This document shows positions 54,120-64,000 of a stretch of 64,000 bases of DNA, in pieces. The translations under genes were made by a program, and so were the position numbers. Each line of letters starts with the position of its first letter. The stretch's first letter is position 1. The notes under the pieces were generated by a model. It was not told the origin of the DNA, did not search any database, and saw only the letters and a program-made list of their open reading frames with translations. Source of the DNA: Gliomastix tumulicola (Eukaryota; Ascomycota; Sordariomycetes; Hypocreales; Bionectriaceae); assembly GCA_001599755.1 (NCBI GenBank), contig BCHX01000002.1:3392330-3456329 (forward strand). The letters run 5' to 3'.

Positions 54120-56152
54120 ATGCAGCAGAACCAAACGAGCCCGCAAGGCGACGGGCCGCCGCCCCATGCGAACCACCAGGCGCAAACCGGTCAGCAGCAC
54201 GGTCAGGCGTCAGGAGCCGTTGCTGACGGCGGCCATGGCCCCTCCTCCTCGTCGCCCACCCATGCGGGCGCGTCTTCGGGCGAGGAGAGCACGCCCTGGC
54301 TCGATCATCTTGAGCCTTACAGCGTGGCGGCTCTCAACCACTCGCAGAGCGTGCCAAATGCCTTTGCCATCCCGAGTGCCAGCTCTGGCTCGATGAGCCA
54401 GGGGGAGGACAACGACGCGGACAACGATGTGGACATGGAGAACGGCACCGCAGCGCACGCTCCCGTCCTGCCCTTTCATCTGGCCGACCTGCCGGCTAAC
54501 CTGACTGCTGCTGCTGCTCCGGTGGCGTTTGGGGTGGCGCCGGGATCGGCAGAGTTCCCATCCGCAAACAACAGCGAAGCATCCCCTCCCGCAAGCGTGC
54601 AGCCCATGGGGAGCATTGAGACGGATGAAGAGACAGACAATGGTCTCGCCGAGCAGGACGGCGGCACGAACCCTTGGCCCTCGGACGACAGTCAGTCGCA
54701 GAACCCGACCGACCCCGTCATCTACGGCTCCGTGAACATGGCGCTGGGGGAGTTCCTCCAGTCATGGGCGCAGGCCAACCGTGTTCAAACGACTGAACAG
54801 ACTCATGACCTGCGTTTCGAGGTGCCACTGATTAGCAAAAAGGTCGACAACGAAGTAGGGCGGAAGGTGGAAGAGATCCGGTACCAGGACTTGCATGGAG
54901 ACCAATGCGACCTCCAGGGGCTGAACTGGTCTTACATGGGGACAACTCGCACTATCGCGAGGGCCAGGCGGCGGGCGTCGTACAGGAACTACGTCAATAT
55001 TCTCGGCTCAGATTCCCTACATGTGAGTCGTTCCGCCTCAACATTTCTAACTCGCCTCAGGGTTCTGATACCGAAGTCAACTTGTTCCAGGATGCCGATC
55101 CCTCCGACAGGCACGTCCCTGGAGGTGAAGACTACTTCCGATACCGACGCATGCTCGTCCGTCACGATGTACACCTCGCCCACTTCCAGCTGCGCAGCAT
55201 CTTCGCATGCACATCCCGCTCCCAGCTCTTCTATCCCACGCGCCGCGGAATCTACAGGCTCAACCCCACCACAAAAGGGGGTGCCATTGCCATCGACCTC
55301 GGGCAGTTCGCAGGTTCCAACAACTCCGTCACCACACTAGACGCCGACTGCGGTGTCCTCGTCGGCGGCACGTACCTTGGGGAGTATGTCATCAAGTCCC
55401 TCAACAGCAGCGACAAGACCACATACACCGAAGGCTCCATCGCCTGTGGGCCGCTGGCTCTGACGAACCACGTCCGCGTTCACAGGACACGCTTCTCCCA
55501 GAAGCCCGTCGTAACCATAGCCAGCAACGACCGCGTCCTCAGGACCATGGACATCGAGACCGAGACCTTCACCTGCAACGTCCGCTACGACTACCCCATC
55601 AACTGCACCGCGCTCTCCGCAGACCGCCGCCTCCGCATCCACGTCGGCGACGAGGCCGCAGTGACCGTCTGCTGCGCCGACATAGGCAAGGAGGTCGTCA
55701 CGCTCGGCGGCCACCGTGACTACGGCTTCACTTGTGACTGGTCCGAGGACGGCATCCACGTCGCCACGGGCTCCCAGGACAAGCGCGTCAAAATCTGGGA
55801 CGCCCGCAAGTGGAACGATTCGCAGGGCACCGGCACGCCCCTCGCGAGCGTATGGTGCGAGATGGCCGGCGCCCGGAGCCTACGCTTCTCGCCGTTGAGC
55901 TCCGGTGCCTCCGTCCTCGTCGCCGCCGAGGAGGCCGACTACGTCTCCATCTTCGACCTCAAGACGCTCCAGAAGAAGCAGACTATCGATGTGTTTGGCG
56001 AGCTCGGCGGCGTCAACTTCTCGGACGACGGGGACGAACTCAACATCCTCGTGACCGACGGCAGTCGCGGCGGCGTCATACAGCTAGACCAGTGCAAAAT
56101 CGGCACCAAGGACCAGCGCTCTGCAATATCCAGATTTGTGAAGCCGTTCTAA
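54120..56152 (+). CDS. WD40-repeat protein with long disordered N-terminus, two exons
   Basis: Exons 54120-55022 and 55091-56152 (68-nt intron) give 654 residues. The first ~240 residues are Gln/Ser/Pro/Asp-rich and disordered. A conserved stretch then precedes the propeller (YRNYVNILGSDSLHDADPS, DYFRYRRMLVRHDVHLAHFQ). WD-type blades are visible as VLVGGTYLGEYVIKS, VVTIASNDRVLRTMDIE, the best-conserved GHRDYGFTCDWSEDGIHVAT followed by SQDKRVKIWDAR, and EADYVSIFDL. The family is a conserved but poorly characterised ascomycete WD protein; a scaffold role is likely, the partner unknown. The ATG chosen is the first after the CT-rich leader that gives this frame. Confidence 0.88.
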
Positions 56153-57280
56153 CGACAGTCTCTCCCCTCCCCCTCTTCTCCTTTCCACTTTTCTTCTCCC
56201 CCTTTGCTCGCTCTTGGCTCCCTTTCTATCTTCTGGGCCTTCACCTTCCCTCGGATCACTATCAGGTGACAAATCGACCGTCCTCGAGGCAAAGCTGAGC
56301 ATGAAATTGCTCATACTTTACTATACTATACATAACTTAACCCCCTTTTGCGTGTCGTTCTGCTTCTTCATAGTATTCGCTCGAGTTCCATGCCAGCAGG
56401 CAGGTATGGGAACGACACGTTGCTTCTTTATATATATATATACATATCTTAAGTAACTTAGTTGACGACTTTATGCGGCGGAGGAGTTTTTTTATTTATT
56501 GGAAATCATTACCACCAGATATGCTCACCTTGTCGTCCTTCCTCACCATCACCCTCTCACTTCGTATTTAACATTCACATGCACTGCCAAGGCTGTTCCA
56601 AAGTGTAACGAACAATTTTGTTCATAAATAATTGAGTCAATAAATTACAGCACTGGGGTGACCTCACCAGATAAATAAAACAAAAAAAGGAACCCGATGA
56701 CTTGGGGGCTTTGCGCAGCGCAGAAGGACCCTCCCGTTAACCCAAGGACACAGAAAAGAATTATGAACGTGTGTCGGCATATATACCATCCGTCGCTTTG
56801 TCGGAGAAAACATGAATCGCTGCCCAAAGATTGAAACCACAAAGAAAAAGTCGAGAAGCGCACGTCAGAGAGCGACACCACTCCAAATCCCTCCTCATTC
56901 CCATTTTGTCCCCCCCGCGGCCCCCAGCTCGAGTGTACCGTAATCAGAATCTCTCATCCAAGTCGGATGCCCCCGGAAAAAAAATGTTGACAAACCCGAG
57001 AGTCCAGACTCGGCCGAGGTTCCAGCTGCTCCGTCCGGGGGGGGGAAGGATGGCGTTGTGTTCGTCTCGTCGTGATGATTTCAGAAGACAGGTCCATGAC
57101 TCGAGGATAGCATACGGTTAACTTGGAAATCTGCACTCGGACCGGGCCGCTCTATTGTCGATATGGAGCTTTATTTACATGACAAAAATCATTTTTCCAG
57201 AAGCCCGGAAGGCCGTGGGGCAATGCTATAAGAAAGATGAAGCGGATAGTCGCACAGCATCCATGTGCACTTGCACTCCC
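56153..57280. other. Convergent 3' intergenic region
   Basis: 3' flanks of the WD40 and GH17 genes. A (TA)n tract lies at 56430-56446. No gene seen. Confidence 0.45.
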
Positions 57281-59058
57281 TTAGAGAGACGCGAAGCAGG
57301 ACTTGGAACCCCAGCTCTGCTCGCAAAGGCAGTCACCAGGCTCCTTCCACATGTCGTTCTCGAAGGAGAAGAAGACAGTCTTGCCACCGCACTTCTCACG
57401 GATGGACAGGATGGCCTCAACCTGCTCGGACGAACCAGGGCAGGCATCACCGTTGCACACACCGTCGGTGGGCCAACCGCACTCCAGGTTGAAAGCCTTC
57501 TTGCCGGGGCAGATCTTGTCGAGCAGGTCGAGCTGGCCCTTGACGAAGTCACCGGCCTTGGAGGGGGCGACCTCGGCGTTGAAGTAGGGGTGGATGTTGG
57601 CACCAGTGTAGTCGATGACATCGCAGATGGCGCTGGAAACATCAGATCGCTGCCAGATGTTGAGGGTCTCGGCGATGGTGTAAGGACCAGTGTAGCTGGA
57701 GCACTTGGTCTTGACGACCTTGATGAGCTCGCGGAGCTGAGAAGCACTGCAGTAGTTGTTCATGACAGCCTCGTTACCGACAACGAAGAGGTCGACAACA
57801 TCCCATTTGCCCCACTCAGCAATGGCGTCAACCTGCTCCTTGATCTCGGGGACATCGTAGCTGCAGCCAGAGGCCTTGACGAAGACACCAATGATCATGC
57901 GAATACCGTGGTTCTCGGCAGCAGCACCAACGGAGGAAAGGGTGTCGCAGTCGGTAGAGTAAACACGGACAACGTTGAAGCCATCACCCTTGATCTCAGC
58001 AATATCCTTGTCGACGGCAGAGGCGGACTTGCACTCGCCGGTCTGGCTGTCGTAGGGAGTGTAGGTGATACCGTAGTGATCACCGTCGGTGCCGAGGGAG
58101 CCGTCGAATCCGCCCGAGGGAGGCTTGGGCTTGTCCTCCTCAGGCTTCTCGGGGGAAGGAGAAGGGGCCTCGGGCTCCTTGGAGGTGGTGCTAGGAGCAG
58201 GCGGGGGAGGGGGAGGGGCCTCAGAAGTGGGCTCAACAGTAGGCTTGGGGGCCTCGGAGCTGGTGTAGGGGCAGTAGGTGACGAAGTCGGTCTCGGTGAC
58301 AGTGATGACGAGCTCGGGGGCAGTGTAGGTGCCGGGAGGGTACTCGGTAGGGATGGGGTACTCGATGTCGCACTCCTCAGTGACGGTGCTGGTGATAGGA
58401 GCGATGGTGTAGGTACCAGCGGTCGGGCAGACGAACTCGGTGCTAACGATGGTGCTGGTCACAACACCGTCAATGGTGGTGACGGTAGCCACGGGGCAAG
58501 TGACGGTGGTAGCGGTCTCGACAATAGTCGTGACACCACCGAAGGTGTGAGTACCCGAGGGCACGTGGGTGGTGGTGCCAACGCAGACGGTCGTGGTCTC
58601 GCTGAGCGTCACGGTGGTGGCAGGGAAGGTGTAAGTGCCAGGCGTAGGGCAGGTGATGGGCTCAGGAGTAGGCACGGGAAAGTGCACGGTCGAGGTGGGC
58701 TTAACCGGGGTGCTCGTGGTGATCGGGGTCGGGGTGCTCGTGGTGCTGGGAGTGGTCGAGCTGCTGGAGGGAGGAGGGAAGACGACTATCACGCATGTTA
58801 GTTACGGTATGCTTCTTCCACCACGCCACACAATCCCGATCCCATCGTCTTTACAACATCCTTGGCCCTCCGTCTCCTCCTGTCCTTCTGGCACAACTTA
58901 CGGGTAGGCTCTCCAGTGATCGTCTCGTAGATGGTCGTGTACTTGCAGACCTGCTCAGCACCCCTCTTGTGGAAAAGCTCGTGAGCGTGGCGGTGGCCGA
59001 CGGCGCTGGCGCCCGAGGCCATGGCGGCCACAGCGGCAATGGCGATACCTCCCTTCAT
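57281..59058 (-). CDS. btgE: BtgE-like GH17 cell-wall protein (putative beta-1,3-glucan endo-hydrolase), one intron
   Basis: Exons 59058-58902 and 58785-57281 (116-nt intron) give 553 residues. A signal peptide (MKGGIAIAAVAAMASGASAV) is followed by a HRHAHELFHKRG segment with a KR processing-like site. A Thr/Ser/Val-rich region has at least three ~45-residue repeats beginning CP(T)xGTYT and ending in TVTxxxxVC, then a Pro/Glu linker (APSPSPEKPEEDKPKPP). The C-terminal catalytic domain starts at about residue 300 (HYGITYTPYD) and holds FVVGNEAVMNN (acid/base Glu) and FNLECGWPTDG (nucleophile Glu), the GH17 pair. It is a cell-wall glucan-modifying protein in aspergilli-type annotation. No GPI signal is seen at the C-terminus (CFASL). 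Confidence 0.93.
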
Positions 59059-61670
59059 GATGATCCCGTGTATGCGTATACTATACAATACGTTATGGTT
59101 GAATTATATGTGCGTGTTTTTTTGGTCGTGAGAAAACGAGTGCCCGCTAAAAGAGTGAAGCGGTAAGTGAGAACAGTTTGAAGCGAAAGAAGGGACGAAA
59201 GCGAAGTTGACGATGCTTTCTTACGATATCGACATCGATGGTTCGTGAGAAGGGAAAAGAAAGGAAGGGAAAAAGAGAGGAAAAGTGGGAAGCTGGGGAG
59301 GATTGCTTTTATGATAAGAGCCCAAGGTCCAAGGCACAGACACAGGCGGTGGAGGACTGCAGTACGGAGGCAAGGAGGTAGCCTGTCCCGTCGGTCTTCC
59401 ATCCATCCTGTCCAATCCCTCGCCTGAACCTGGTGGCCCAGCACTGCAATAACTGGATCCATCCATGTTTATGCCCCCCAGGCCGGGGGGGGAGATGCAG
59501 TGGCTCAAAGCCAAGTTGTGGCCCAAGACTGTTGGTGCTCGCGCAGGCAGTGCTGCGGAGACTGGTTAGCCGGGTTCCCTGCAGGAGAAGCATCACTGAG
59601 AGAGGAAAACGTACGGATACACGTGCAGTATGCCGAGAAGGCCAGCGCAAGCCACCGCAGTCACCGTCCGGAGTCGTCATGGAGCGTCGCATCGCGAGGG
59701 AGGGCGAAAAGGGGCAGCACGAAAGCGCAGTGGAGCGCGCTAGAAGGACGTACGACGCATTGCAATTTCGATTGGCCTGAACGCCTCCAGAAAGGGGGAG
59801 CATGGATCGTGCAGAGCCTGGCAAGGGGACGACAGCAAATGAGCGTCCGAGACGGCGACAGGGGAGGGAAATGGACGAAATGAGGTGAGAGCTGGCATTG
59901 ACCACTCTGCGTCTAGCTTGGGAGCTTCTTCGCCACCGCCAACACGCTACTGCAGGTACACGCCACGCTAGGCCGAACAGGGTAACACTTCCTTCCCACT
60001 GACTTGACCTGTGCCTTCCACGTTAATTACCGAAGCCTTCTGGAGGGAGGAGCGACTGCTGCTGACTGGTCAATGCCAACAGCGCCTTCCTCTCTCTGTC
60101 AATTTACAAGATGACGTTCATGTGAGCATTTGAGTCTCAAGCGCTGGCTACCAGCGTCACACGCACACAGCCAGTCGTTCGTCTCACAACCGCCCTCATT
60201 TCATTCGCCAGTCTGGCGCTGACACTCGCCACCACTGTGACGCTCACTCCTCCTCGCCTCCTTCAAGACCGACTGACTGTCCGTCAAACCAGCCGCCCTG
60301 GCCATGGGATCCCCGGCGGCGTTGCTGTGGGGTTTCAAGATTGATTCCTCCAGGCCGACCCTGACATGATCGTGGGCAGCTCTGGCTATTGTTTCAACAG
60401 GCCCAAACAGGCCTCAGTCCCCCCGATGAGATTAAATTAGCTCAGATTTAGATTCATGTCGGCAGATCAGCCAAAAGCCATCTTGCGCTACGTCTCCTTT
60501 CAGCCACGGGCGATGTGACAGCGACCATCATCACGAAATGAATCAAATCACACGCGCGCTCCTGGACAAGCTCACCAAGGCTCTTGGCCGAGCTTCGTTT
60601 CTTGTGACGACCCAGACTAAGGTAAGTAAGCACAATAAGCGCGACAAGGAGAGAGCGTCAGTTGCACAACGGTATGGGCCGCAGTCTGAATCACTTCACC
60701 ACAGAGTCTTGGTCAGGCCCCTAGCAATTTCAGAGAGATGAGCGTGCGATTTGCCCTCGTAATCATGGGGCCATTCAGAGCCTTGACATCCAGGCTTTGA
60801 AGCGGGCTCGGTATACAAGTCGGTATACAAAACAGGGATCGTCGCCCAGGCCCCCTTTTTCCGCCGGATTCCTCGCCCTCGCCGAATCACAACCCGGGTC
60901 ATCGCTTCGTATGAATTTTTTTGGGCATCTTCGTATTTTCCCCCCTGGTCCACCAGGTCTAGAAGCCATTCTCGACAGCTGTGATGGGCGGTGTGGATAG
61001 GAACCCTTGTGAAGGGCACAAAGGGCAGCACTAGAAAGCTTGTCTGTGATCTCTTCATCAAGGAAAGGTCCCTTTTGCAGACGGAGACGAAAAGAAATGT
61101 CCGTTGTCAAAGCTTCTGCCATTCCGGCTGTGCTAAGCCGGGAGTAAAGGGGCGATGATCGCTCGGGTTCTCGTTGAAGAGAGCGAAGAAGATCTTTTGC
61201 TTTACTTGGACGGACTGTTGGGACTGGTCATACAAGTAGCCGGTGCTTGTTTACTTGTTGGACTCATCCATGGCAAGTCGGCTCGTGTTTGCGTCGCCAC
61301 GAATTGTGTCATTTCTACGGGCCTCGAAAGGTCTAGGGTAGTCACCAAAACCGCACGTCGTTGGAAGCAGATGACGAACACGACCGGCGGAAAATGAGGA
61401 ATGCTTGGAGATACAGCTTTCAAGCGATCAATTAGATCCTTCTCGGGTCGTTATCGAGTTGTACATAAATCCCCCGTTAGAATAGACGTATTCAGGGCAC
61501 ACGAGGCTGTCGAGTGTTTGAAGTAGAGTTGTCCCACGTGACAGCGCGTTGCAGACCGTGGGTCGAACGGACATCGCGAGACCCAGAAAAAAATCAACGT
61601 TGATATCGAGATCCCCTCCATCGAGCGTGTCGCACATCTACACACACGAACCGCAGATGCATCACACAAG
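59059..61670. other. 2.6-kb divergent intergenic region with no clear gene
   Basis: Between BtgE (minus) and the mitochondrial RNase (plus). Open frames at 59309-59905 and 60696-61122 (both minus) have no protein character. No tRNA or other RNA gene was recognised. Confidence 0.4.
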
Positions 61671-64000
61671 ATGCTGCATTCTTCAAGGAGCTCGCGCTCG
61701 TGCTGGAGATGTCTAGCGAGAACACGTGCCGTCGGGCAGCCCGCTCTCCGGCGGCATGGCATAGACCGCAGAGCCGCCTTCGCGACAGTCCGTCTTCCCC
61801 TCCAGACCTCAGCAATCTGATCGCTTCTTCCCATGCAGCGACCGAACGATTCGCTAACACACATTTCTCTTTCAGACCACGCCACCCAATGAGCCTGCAC
61901 ATAAATTCGCAGAGTCTGCGTTCGGACCGAGAAACTTTGCCTCGAAACTTGACGCCGCCGAGAAGAAGTCAAGGCGCAAGCGTCCCGAGCCCACCAGGGA
62001 ACGGCTGAAGTCATGGATACCCGAAGATGAACTCGAGTTCAGCAGAAATCACCATGATGATATGACACTCAAGGGGAGGGAGCTCAACATGTCAATCAGA
62101 CCACAGTCTACGGGCTCGAAGGATCTGGACGTGATGCGTCCAGTGCAGGCAGGAATGACAGGAGACCCGGATGACGGGGGCCTGGCAAGGCAGCACGCCG
62201 GGGACGAGGAATTGGTGGTGGACTCGACCCAGCCCGGCGCCCTGGTCGAGCTGAGGCAGCACCGCACGCGGGATGCGGTGTTTGCTGTGTATCTTGGGTT
62301 CATTGGCGGCAGACACCACTACTATGCCAGCAGCGGCAGATGGATCATGTCTCTGCGGTTTGGCTCCCTCTTCACGGTGTCCAACTTTGTGTCTATGGAG
62401 GAACTCGCACCCGTCATCTCCGAGCTGCCAAACTGCTTGTCGCCGACCGAGTATGACTCCGCTCGCTCCAACGACCTCGGACCAACAAGGGCGACCGCGT
62501 CTCATCTCATAGACAAGATGAACGACTTCATCGCGAGAGCCGACACCGTCTACCTGAGCAATACTCAAAAACTGGATGCAGCGAGAGTGGTGCTCGCTGA
62601 CAAGCAACGTGTCAAGTACCTCAGTCTCTTCGAGATGGCCAACCTGCTATTCCCTGGCACGCTCAAGGAAGATGACCGGTACCCGCCCTACGCTCTCTAT
62701 GCAGTTCACACGGCCTTGTACCGGGACGAAATCGTGTTCCGGCCAGTCAGCCCCATCAGCGACTGCCACCGCCGCGATCATGTCTACGAGATCTTCCCGA
62801 CCTCGTTTACATCGGCGATTGACCGCGTGGCGGCCACGGTGCGGAACTACATCATGGCATCGCATCAAGAGGCATCTGGGGCAAAGGCCATGAATGGCAC
62901 CCCTTTCGGAGTGTTCGTGCAGAAGGTCCGGGAGGCCGTTCTGGAGAATCGAAAAGTACGACAGTGGACGGCATTCGGCATTTCCGTTCCTTCGGAGTCG
63001 CCAGCCACGCTTCAGCGCGTGTCCTGGTCAAAGGTCGACAAGGACTTGCTGAACTTTCTCCAGTGGTGGGCGATGTACGATCTCTTCGAGCCGGGCTCCC
63101 GCTTCGCAGCTTACGGCGCCACGATGTTGCGTGCCCTGGACCTGTATGATGATGTGGTTCTCGATGAGTCTGTGGCGTGGACTTTGATGCAGGAGCTCGG
63201 CATCGTCCACCCATGGGAGATGCCTTCGAGATACAAGGTGCGCTTCCCGGGGACGGTGATTGTCGAAGCAGGCGGCCTGGCTCGCGCGACGGTGCTGAAG
63301 ATTGAGGAGTCACGACGGCAAGACGTGGCAGAGGGTCATCGCGTGGACATGGCCAGCAGTACAGTCTTCTGTATCGACGGCCCAGGAACCACCATGATAG
63401 ACGACGGTGTCTCTTTGGAGAGGACGCCCAACGATGATGAGTTCTGGGTGCATGTACACGTAGCGGATCCCGCGTCCGTCATTATGCCCAAGTCCGCTCT
63501 CAGCGATTACATGGAGCTGATACCGGAGAACATCTACCTCCCAGGCCACTTCCAGGCTATGCTATCGCCACAATCTGGCGGCGGGCCTGACGGCGAGATC
63601 CAAGACCTGGTCAACGAGTTCTCTCTACGGGACGGAAGCCCAGCTCTGACGTTCAGCACCAAGCTCAACCGAGCAGGCGATATCTTGGAGTACCATGTCA
63701 AGCCGACCCAGATAGGCAAGGTAGTATATCTCGATCCTGCGGATGTATCCAGCTTCTGCGGTGAGGTCAAAAGCCAGCCACAGACGCCCTTGGAACTCTC
63801 AGTTGGGACACCGCCCCCGCCAAAATCGAACAAGCCAGCTCGCGACATGACAACCCCCGATGCTCTAGAGCAGGCCCAGAAGGACGACATCCTCGTCCTG
63901 CATCAACTCGGCGCAGCGCGGAAGTCACAGAGGCTCGCCAAGGGCGCCTGGCCGCTCTTCTCCCCACGGCCCTCCGTCCAGGTGCAGTTCCACGACGTGC
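61671..64000 (+). CDS. cyt-4: Mitochondrial RNB-family 3'-5' exoribonuclease (Cyt-4/Dss1-like), 5' part
   Basis: Hydrolytic exoribonuclease for mitochondrial RNA turnover and intron/5'-end processing (Neurospora CYT-4; yeast Dss1 in the degradosome). Exon 1, 61671-61787, encodes an Arg-rich presequence (MLHSSRSSRSCWRCLARTRA); an 88-nt intron with GCTAAC branch and TTTCAG acceptor leads to exon 2 from 61876, open to the window's end. N-terminal parts include a cold-shock-like region (LVELRQHRTRDAVFAVYLGF) and a helical domain (LSLFEMANLLFPGTLKED). The RNB domain begins near VFCIDGPGTTMIDDGVSLE, carrying the acidic metal-binding residues, followed by FWVHVHVADPAS. The C-terminal half, including the rest of RNB, lies outside the window. 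The exon 1 donor (GTCCGT) is weak, so the first junction is less certain. Confidence 0.85.

Noticed and set aside
57155..58801. 548-residue plus-strand ORF opposite the GH17 gene
   Set aside because: Gly/Val/Leu-rich shadow; the minus strand has the signal peptide, GH17 motifs and a proper intron.
1..64000. CRISPR arrays, insertion sequences, transposons
   Set aside because: No repeat-spacer arrays, terminal repeats with transposase, LTRs or reverse transcriptase motifs were seen; the window is eukaryotic nuclear DNA.

Overview
The window is nuclear DNA of a filamentous ascomycete (Pezizomycotina, most likely Sordariomycetes). Most genes carry one to seven short introns (about 45-120 nt) with GTRNGT donors, CTAAC/CTGAC-type branch sites and YAG acceptors. 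The gene content (HET-type allorecognition remnant, BtgE-like GH17 protein, Cyt-4-like mitochondrial RNase, Prp39, Swc6/Vps71, HDEL-type PDI) points the same way. GC is high in housekeeping genes and lower in the first ~7.5 kb. A few N positions (14603-14609, 43934/43939, 52842) sit in C/G homopolymers upstream of housekeeping genes.

Layout. 1-9.5 kb looks accessory: a membrane-protein tail at the left edge, a microsatellite, an intact four-exon cytochrome P450, a frameshifted HET-domain remnant, a six-exon histidine acid phosphatase with a 16-nt exon, a glycine-rich-domain-type protein with an apparent frameshift, and an antisense ORF. At 9656-9872 lies a U6 snRNA gene split by two mRNA-type introns, with a Pol III B box inside the first. 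10-13 kb holds a small secreted protein and a secreted class 3 lipase. 14.9-30 kb is housekeeping: 14-3-3 protein (with an 8-nt microexon), a small disordered protein, a synaptojanin-like SAC/5-phosphatase, the U1 snRNP factor Prp39 and mitochondrial cytochrome c peroxidase.

30.6-36 kb is a three-gene catabolic unit: a Dal5-type MFS permease divergent from a TauD/TfdA-type 2-oxoglutarate dioxygenase, followed by a monocarboxylate-type MFS transporter, probably for uptake and desulfonation of an organosulfonate. 37-41 kb carries a gasdermin-like protein (RCD-1/HET-Q1 type, by pattern recognition) and a C2H2 protein with the N-terminal segment usually seen in fungal NLR-like immune proteins; this is the best candidate for an unusual self/non-self module. 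41.7-64 kb is again mostly core: old yellow enzyme, PDI, a small mitochondrial membrane protein divergent from Swc6, threonyl-tRNA synthetase, a WD40 protein, BtgE-type GH17, and the 5' part of a mitochondrial RNB exoribonuclease that runs off the right edge.

Exon coordinates come from reading splice sites and checking reading-frame phase. Where the phases sum to a complete frame this is stated; family assignments come from remembered motifs and were not checked against any database.
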